This document shows positions 59,192 to 64,000 of a stretch of 64,000 bases of DNA, piece by piece. The position numbers and the translations under genes are program-made. The DNA is from JAQUCI01 sp034932685 (GTDB lineage: Bacteria > Bacillota_I > Bacilli_A > Erysipelotrichales > Erysipelotrichaceae), in contig JAYFOM010000018.1 in the NCBI GenBank assembly GCA_034932685.1, positions 29,415-93,414 on the forward strand. Reading direction: 5' to 3'. The notes under the pieces were generated by a model. It was not told the origin of the DNA. It was given only the letters and a program-made list of their open reading frames with translations, and did no database searches. Each line of letters opens with the position of its first letter. Position 1 is the stretch's first letter.

Positions 59192-60526
59192 TTAGAATAC
59201 CGTTAGATATTCATCCGTTTCCCAAGGATGAACAGTAATACAATAACGCTCCCATTCAATTAGTTTTGCTTTAACATAATAATCAGTGATATGTTTACCT
59301 AAGGTATCAATTACTAATTTATCTGATGCCATCAACTTAATAGCTTCATATAGATCTTTTGGTAAACTATCTAAGCCATTATCACTTAATTCTTCTTGAC
59401 TCATTTCATAGATATTCGCATTTACAGCTGGTGGTGGCGTTAAGTTCTTTTCGATTCCTTCTAAACCCGCAGCCAACATCAAAGCAAGTGCTAAGTAGGG
59501 ATTACATGATGGATCAGGGTTTCTAAGTTCAACCCGGGTTCCCTCTTTAGGCGCATTAGGAATACGAATTAGTGGACTACGATTTGACTTAGACCAAGCT
59601 AGATAAACTGGCGCTTCATAACCAACTACTAAACGTTTATAAGAATTAACCAGTGGATTAGTGATAGCCGCAAAGTTTTTAACGTGTTTTAATAACCCCG
59701 CTATATAACCATAAGCAATTGTGCTCAATTTATTCTCATCAGCACCATCATAAAACACATTCACGCCATCTTTAGTCAAAGATTGATTACAATGCATCCC
59801 AGAACCATTAATACCAAAGATTGGTTTAGGCATAAACGTTGGATATAAGCCATGTTTTTCAGCGATAGCACGCGCAACCATTTTAAAGGTCATGATGCGA
59901 TCAGCTGCTGTTAAAACATCCGCATATTTAAAATCAATCTCATGTTGACCAATAGCAACCTCATGATGTGTCGCTTCAATCTCAAAACCCATTTCTTCAA
60001 GAGCAACCGCAATATCACGTCTTGCGTCTTCACCTTTATCAATTGGACTTAAATCAAAGTAACCACCATTATCATTTGTGACGGTTGAAATACTTTGATC
60101 CTCATTAATCTTAAAAAGGAAGAATTCCATTTCTGGCCCAACATTCATCGTATAACCAAGAGCTTTTGCCTTATCTGCTACTTTGCGTAAAACATAACGG
60201 GGATCCCCTTCAAAGGGTTTACCATCAACTGTATAAACATCACATATAAAACGAGCGGTTTTATAGCCATTATCAAGCCAAGGCATGATCGCAAAGGTAT
60301 CAAGATCAAGGTGCAGGATCATATCTGATTCTTGAATCCTCACAAACCCATTGATCGATGAACCATCAATCCTCACGCCATCTTTCATGGCGCTCTCAAG
60401 TTGTCGGCGAGTTATCGCTATATTCTTTAGTGTTCCAAAAATATCGGTGAATTGACAACGAAAAAAACGGATATCGTTATCTTTGACGATCTGTAAGATT
60501 TCTTCTTTTGTGTAGCTTACTCGCAT
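59192..60526 (-). CDS. glnA: glutamine synthetase, type I
   Basis: The 444-residue enzyme joins ammonia and glutamate with ATP. Motifs are IDGSSINGFV, GPEMEFFLF, the ATP-binding NGSGMHCNQSL, and NRSPLIRIP. Length equals GSI-alpha enzymes of Firmicutes, which are regulated by feedback and GlnR rather than adenylylation; the Tyr of the adenylylation loop was not found. Of two close ATGs the second (60526) sits 7 bases from AAGGAT and matches the family start MRVSYTKEE. A GlnR/TnrA-like imperfect palindrome lies about 80 bases upstream. No glnR gene adjoins it. Confidence 0.95.
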   Translation of the reverse strand: MRVSYTKEEILQIVKDNDIRFFRCQFTDIFGTLKNIAITRRQLESAMKDGVRIDGSSINGFVRIQESDMILHLDLDTFAIMPWLDNGYKTARFICDVYTVDGKPFEGDPRYVLRKVADKAKALGYTMNVGPEMEFFLFKINEDQSISTVTNDNGGYFDLSPIDKGEDARRDIAVALEEMGFEIEATHHEVAIGQHEIDFKYADVLTAADRIMTFKMVARAIAEKHGLYPTFMPKPIFGINGSGMHCNQSLTKDGVNVFYDGADENKLSTIAYGYIAGLLKHVKNFAAITNPLVNSYKRLVVGYEAPVYLAWSKSNRSPLIRIPNAPKEGTRVELRNPDPSCNPYLALALMLAAGLEGIEKNLTPPPAVNANIYEMSQEELSDNGLDSLPKDLYEAIKLMASDKLVIDTLGKHITDYYVKAKLIEWERYCITVHPWETDEYLTVF

Positions 60527-60606
60527 GATCATTATCCTTTCCTTTGAATTTATGTTATAAACAGTAATACAATTATCATGAAATTGCAATCGAATTTTCA
60601 TAAATA

Positions 60607-60622
60607 TGTAAATATTTTCACA
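60607..60622. promoter_or_regulatory. imperfect palindrome TGTAAATATTTTCACA upstream of glnA
   Basis: The TGTAA...TTCACA arms match the TGTNA...TNACA pattern of GlnR/TnrA sites, but the spacer is 6 instead of 7 bases. It lies 80 bases before the glnA start. Confidence 0.35.
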
Positions 60623-60675
60623 TGTTTATATCCCTAACTAGTATTTTATCGTCACTATCTGTTCATGCGGTTTAA

Positions 60676-60704
60676 TTGACACCGATATTTCTTAGTGTTA
60701 TATT
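60676..60704 (+). promoter_or_regulatory. consensus promoter of the MacA-ABC-MacB operon
   Basis: TTGACA (60676-60681), a 17-base spacer and TATATT (60699-60704), preceded by TGT (extended -10). It is one of the strongest-looking promoters in the window. Confidence 0.75.
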
Positions 60705-60710
60705 ACCAAT

Positions 60711-60732
60711 ATTAGTAAACCAACTTACTAAT
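60711..60732. promoter_or_regulatory. operator-like palindrome ATTAGTAA-N6-TTACTAAT
   Basis: A perfect 8-base inverted repeat spaced by 6 bases lies over the predicted transcription start of the exporter operon. This placement suggests a repressor site, for example of TetR or MarR type. No regulator gene is adjacent. Confidence 0.6.
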
Positions 60733-60772
60733 TCCTCTAACAATCATGTTAAAGATATGAAAGGTTGAAAAC

Positions 60773-61669
60773 ATGAAGAATAAAAAAAAGATAATTTGGA
60801 TCATTGTCATCATACTTACCATAATCGCATTAATCGCAGGTTATTTTAGACTTAAGACTTATTTTGCGAATTTACAAGATGAAATGATCGCACGCAGAAA
60901 TGAAGCGATCAGAGAACAAGATCAAAATAACGCTAACATTAAAAACGAGATCGTTTTTGTTGGTAAAGTAGCACCCCAGTTTTCACAAGAAGTTTATATC
61001 AAAACCGGTATGACCATCAAAGAACTTAAAGTTCAAACTGATCAAGTAGTAAATGAAGATGAACTATTATTAGTCTTTAATGGAGCTGAAAACATCAATC
61101 ATTTGATCGCCATTCAAGAAAATAAATTCTTCGCTTGGCAAGAAGATCGTGATTGGTATAATACTAAGATTAATGAGATCAAAGACGAGCTTTCATGGGC
61201 TGATCAATCTAATACTGGTTATATCGCATATTTAAAGAAGGAATTGGCTAATTATCAAACACTACTTGCGACCAATAATGTTAATTGGAACAACGCTAAA
61301 AATGAGATCGTTCGACTTAAAGATAGTTATGATAGCTACAATATAAAAGCTGATTTTGATGGCTTTATCTACAAAATAAATGATAATGCGATCAATAATC
61401 CAACCCTAAGCTATCTTACCCTTTACTCAACTGACCGCATTGTCGTTGTTGAAGTAAGTGAGTATGAACTAAGATATATCCAAAAAGGCCAACAAGCCCA
61501 AGTAACTGTTGAAGGAACAGGCAAAACATATACTGGTACCATCAATAAAGTTGAGATTATGCCCAATAATTTAAGCAGTAATGATACATCTTATTTTAAT
61601 ATTGAAATATCAATACCAGATGAAGTACCTTATGGTTATTCAGTGGTAATTGCGGTGAAAATATCCTAA
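60773..61669 (+). CDS. HlyD/MacA-like membrane fusion protein of an ABC exporter
   Basis: The 298-residue protein has a basic start (KNKKK), one membrane anchor (residues ~5-24), a lipoyl/barrel segment around VYIKTGMTIKELKV, a central coiled-coil region (~95-195), and a beta-barrel tail with VVEVSEYELRYIQKGQQAQVTVEG. It fits the adaptor of MacAB-type exporters in Gram-positive bacteria, located outside the membrane. It is shorter than E. coli MacA, typical for such organisms. AAAGGTTG precedes the ATG. The ABC gene overlaps its stop (TAATG). Confidence 0.85.
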   Translation: MKNKKKIIWIIVIILTIIALIAGYFRLKTYFANLQDEMIARRNEAIREQDQNNANIKNEIVFVGKVAPQFSQEVYIKTGMTIKELKVQTDQVVNEDELLLVFNGAENINHLIAIQENKFFAWQEDRDWYNTKINEIKDELSWADQSNTGYIAYLKKELANYQTLLATNNVNWNNAKNEIVRLKDSYDSYNIKADFDGFIYKINDNAINNPTLSYLTLYSTDRIVVVEVSEYELRYIQKGQQAQVTVEGTGKTYTGTINKVEIMPNNLSSNDTSYFNIEISIPDEVPYGYSVVIAVKIS

Positions 61670-62352
61670 TGGCAATGATCGAACTTAGAGATATTAAGAA
61701 AATCTATGTCAATGGTGAAATCAAAACAAACGCCTTAAATGGTGTTACTTTAAATATCAATAAAGGCGAGTTTGTTAGTATTGTTGGCTCAAGCGGAAGT
61801 GGTAAAAGTACTTTACTTAATCTGTTAGGTCTTTTGGATAATGCCACATCTGGCACATATCACTTTAATAATGAGGACATCACTACCTATAATGATCACC
61901 AACAAACTAATTTAAGACTTAATAAGTTTGGATTTGTTTTCCAACAGTTTAATCTAATGAACAATGTTAGTGTCATGAAAAACATTGAACTTCCGATGTT
62001 ATATAGAGGTGTAAATAAAAACCAAAGAATAACGCGCGTAAAAGAGTTGCTTGAACTATTAGATATTTCAGAGAAGATCAAAAGTAAGCCTAATCAATTA
62101 TCAGGTGGTCAAAAACAAAGAGTAGCTATAGCTCGAGCAATGGCTAATAACCCTGAAGTTATTTTTCTTGATGAGCCAACCGGCGCACTAGATTCAAAAA
62201 CAACCGCCAGTATCCTTGAGATACTAAAAAAACTACACGCTTTAGGTAATACCTTGATCGTCGTTACCCATGAACAAGATGTAGCTCACACAGCTCAAAG
62301 AATGATAACAATCAAAGATGGTTTGATCTTAAGCGATGAGGTACTTATATGA
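61669..62352 (+). CDS. ABC transporter ATP-binding protein (MacB/LolD type)
   Basis: The 227-residue ATPase has Walker A GSSGSGKST, Q-loop FVFQQFNL, signature LSGGQKQR, Walker B VIFLDEPTGALDS and the H-loop VVTHEQD. It powers the MacB-like permease encoded directly downstream, with which it overlaps by ATGA. Such sets export antimicrobial peptides, toxins or lipids. Confidence 0.93.
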   Translation: MAMIELRDIKKIYVNGEIKTNALNGVTLNINKGEFVSIVGSSGSGKSTLLNLLGLLDNATSGTYHFNNEDITTYNDHQQTNLRLNKFGFVFQQFNLMNNVSVMKNIELPMLYRGVNKNQRITRVKELLELLDISEKIKSKPNQLSGGQKQRVAIARAMANNPEVIFLDEPTGALDSKTTASILEILKKLHALGNTLIVVTHEQDVAHTAQRMITIKDGLILSDEVLI

Positions 62353-63572
62353 TCTTTGAATATCTTAAACTATCCTTTGCGGACTTATGGGCAAACAAAT
62401 TAAGAGCGTTTTTATCACTGATTGGCATTGTTATTGGTGTCGCTGTTGTTTATGCGATCTTTTCAATTGCTGATCTAACCGAATATGCCATCAAATCAGA
62501 ACTTATGAGCGGAGAAGGCATAGTAACCATTCAATATGTCGAAAGCGATGAAAACCAAGAGCGAAGCAATATGCGTAGCTTTGCGGCGCTATTTGGCTTT
62601 AGTATCGGCGATAGCCTTAATTACCACTTCACCGATGATGATCTTGTTGATCTATTAGCGATAGATGGCATCCTTGAAACCTTCGCAAATTATACCACCA
62701 GTGGTCGCATCAATATTGATGATAAGACCGTTAATATCGTTATCAAACGTCATTCAACCAATTTTCTTGACTTTTATAGCTATGAATTAATAAGCGGAAA
62801 AGTTTTTGATGATTACCCTATTAACAGTCGCATCAGTGCTGTGCTTGTCGATAAGACCTTTATTAGTGTGAATACTAACTACACTCCTGAAGAAGCAGTA
62901 GGAAAAACATTTAGATTAAGAAATCGTATCTTTACTATTGCTGGTGTTATTGATAGTTCAACACGTTCCATAAATGGTATGGTATTAATGGATGGTATTG
63001 CCTATGATTCTATCTTTTCTAAAGGAACTATGGCAAATATTTCCGTCAAGGTTGACCCAACCAAAGATCTTGATACCGTAAGCGCTGCCGCTACTTCCTT
63101 TTTAAATCAACGCTATGGAACAATCGATAATTATGAAGTACAAGATCTATCCGCCATTGTTTCACAAATCACCAGTGTAACTGGTGTCTTATCAACAATC
63201 ATGGCCATCATCGCAATGGTATCACTCTTGGTAGCTGGTATTGGCGTAATGAATATCATGTATATTTCTGTTTTAGAGAGAACACGCGAAATAGGAGTTA
63301 AACGCGCAATTGGTGCTAGTAAGACTGCCATCCAATTTCAGTTTCTCGTTGAATCAAGCACCCTAACCATCATTGGTGGCGTTGCTGGTATCATCTTTGG
63401 TATCATCATTATTCAAATTGCCATGTCATTACTTGATTTCCACATGCCAATGAACTTTTTATACATCATATATGGTATTGTCTTCTCACTATCACTAGGC
63501 TTAGCCTTTGGCTATCTACCCGCACGAAAAGCAGCCAAACTTAACATCATTGAAGCAATCGCGACTGAATGA
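62349..63572 (+). CDS. MacB/FtsX-family ABC permease
   Basis: The 407-residue protein has one N-terminal membrane helix (residues ~20-45), a large extracellular domain (~50-280), and three C-terminal helices (residues ~285-395), with the family motif RTREIGVKRAIGAS following the second helix. This is the FtsX/MacB mechanotransmission fold. It is the last gene of the exporter operon, which ends with a strong hairpin. Substrate unknown. Confidence 0.92.
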   Translation: MIFEYLKLSFADLWANKLRAFLSLIGIVIGVAVVYAIFSIADLTEYAIKSELMSGEGIVTIQYVESDENQERSNMRSFAALFGFSIGDSLNYHFTDDDLVDLLAIDGILETFANYTTSGRINIDDKTVNIVIKRHSTNFLDFYSYELISGKVFDDYPINSRISAVLVDKTFISVNTNYTPEEAVGKTFRLRNRIFTIAGVIDSSTRSINGMVLMDGIAYDSIFSKGTMANISVKVDPTKDLDTVSAAATSFLNQRYGTIDNYEVQDLSAIVSQITSVTGVLSTIMAIIAMVSLLVAGIGVMNIMYISVLERTREIGVKRAIGASKTAIQFQFLVESSTLTIIGGVAGIIFGIIIIQIAMSLLDFHMPMNFLYIIYGIVFSLSLGLAFGYLPARKAAKLNIIEAIATE

Positions 63573-63578
63573 TCGCAC

Positions 63579-63608
63579 AAATGCCTACAACTGCGTTGTA
63601 GGCATTTT
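63579..63608 (+). terminator. intrinsic terminator of the exporter operon
   Basis: ATGCCTACAAC (63581-63591) pairs with GTTGTAGGCAT (63595-63605) around TGC, followed by TTTCTTT. Confidence 0.85.
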
Positions 63609-63627
63609 CTTTAATGATCATACTGCT

Positions 63628-64000
63628 TTAATTGTTTTTTGTGAGTTTTATTTGTTTTATAATATAACTCTCCCCTAACCATACCTTGTATCCTTCTAAG
63701 AATATAATGAAGTGTCCACTTGGATCACTATACTTATAGGGGTTATTTCCCGCAAAGCTATATCTATTCTGGGATAAGGGGTTACTATCACTTCCCCTGT
63801 ATGTGTCTATTGAGATAAACTGAGTTAGCTTTGTATGATAGTATCTAGCTCTTAAGTATTGTAGTGATTGATTATCATGGACTTCACCTTTATAACCATA
63901 TTCATTATAACCATCAATCATGCCTTCACTTAAGCTACCATATGGACTATATGCATATTGCTTATCATCATGGATGATGACATTACCATAACTATCATAG
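63628..64000 (-). CDS. RHS-repeat protein, C-terminal core fragment (runs off right edge)
   Basis: The frame is open through the window edge, giving at least 123 residues. It holds the conserved RHS core end: a YD-repeat-like YDSYGNVI and YSPYGSLSE, then the hyperconserved LQYLRARYYHTKLTQFISIDTY, NRYSFAGNNPYKYSDPSGH. Only about 26 residues follow the DPSGH landmark, which is shorter than most polymorphic toxin tips. No membrane anchor or immunity gene is seen downstream. It may be a secreted or surface RHS protein whose N-terminal part lies outside the window. An internal ATG at 63921 is not the true start. Confidence 0.85.
   Translation of the reverse strand, partial: YDSYGNVIIHDDKQYAYSPYGSLSEGMIDGYNEYGYKGEVHDNQSLQYLRARYYHTKLTQFISIDTYRGSDSNPLSQNRYSFAGNNPYKYSDPSGHFIIFLEGYKVWLGESYIIKQIKLTKNN

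Noticed and set aside
1..64000. UGA as tryptophan (Mycoplasma-type code)
   Set aside because: Genes such as gcvH and the HAD phosphatase end at TGA, and Trp is coded by TGG throughout.
1..64000. CRISPR array, tRNA or rRNA genes, IS element
   Set aside because: No spaced repeats of 24-37 bases, no cloverleaf-like tRNA ends, no rRNA blocks and no transposase were seen by reading both strands.

Overview
The window reads as a chromosomal segment of a low-GC, Gram-positive-lineage (Firmicutes/Bacillota) bacterium, possibly near Erysipelotrichia or a walled Mollicutes relative. Grounds for this are the A+T-rich sequence with AGGAGG-type ribosome sites, a CsoR/CopZ/CopA copper locus, a SAM-I riboswitch on metK, split GcvPA/GcvPB, a 444-residue GSI-alpha-type glutamine synthetase, and enzymes of anaerobes (rubrerythrin, an [FeFe]-hydrogenase-like protein). 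TGA is an ordinary stop codon, so this is not a Mycoplasma code. The genus is an inference and is not proven. No rRNA, tRNA, CRISPR array, insertion sequence or prophage was seen.

Layout. 1-2.7 kb: an esterase (cut by the left edge) and a PfkB sugar kinase, divergent from a DeoR regulator across an intergenic region with repeated TTATCAA half-sites. 2.7-5.9 kb: an AI-2E-type membrane protein, a MATE exporter and a small membrane protein. 5.9-11.8 kb: a tight five-gene minus-strand operon (two U32 proteins resembling TrhP1/TrhP2, a SpoU/TrmH methyltransferase, an unusual PEPCK/HPr-kinase-like P-loop protein, a NodB deacetylase). 11.8-17.7 kb: MazG-like hydrolase, split chromate transporter, SIS protein, threonine aldolase, HAD phosphatase, YggS and two small membrane proteins. 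17.7-22.5 kb: typA-tgt-queA-queH. 22.5-26.6 kb: a degenerate PAP2 protein, TldE/TldD and rubrerythrin. 26.7-29.8 kb: pepT-mntP-sirtuin-ECF S component. 29.9-35.6 kb: copA-copZ-csoR followed by an amidohydrolase, nitroreductase and exonuclease III. 35.6-40.8 kb: an HIBADH-like dehydrogenase, a 30-residue membrane peptide, a zinc-ribbon protein, a Gfo/Idh/MocA oxidoreductase, an alpha/beta hydrolase, a DUF5131 protein and a VanY peptidase. 40.9-48.9 kb: metK with its riboswitch, a hydrogenase-like protein, a SWIM protein, a patatin, cardiolipin synthase, a PHP phosphatase and a second Gfo/Idh/MocA protein. 49.3-56.9 kb: a glycine-cleavage cluster with its own lipoate ligase and dihydrolipoamide dehydrogenase. 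57-64 kb: Tex, glnA, a MacA/ABC/MacB exporter operon and the C-terminal end of an RHS protein.

The genes are mostly housekeeping, packed in operons with ATGA or TAATG stop-start overlaps and punctuated by short hairpin terminators, several lying inside the 3' end of the opposing gene. Promoters share a striking extended -10 (TGTTATAAT, at least seven exact copies) with weak -35 boxes and very short leaders. The lplA-lpd-gcvT-gcvH-gcvPA-gcvPB cluster supplies every component needed to scavenge lipoate and cleave glycine. No clearly new defence or mobile system is present. The best leads are the PEPCK/HPrK-like protein coupled to a deacetylase, the catalytically broken PAP2 protein, the atypical [FeFe]-hydrogenase homologue, the operator-bearing exporter operon without a nearby regulator, and the 30-residue membrane peptide gene.
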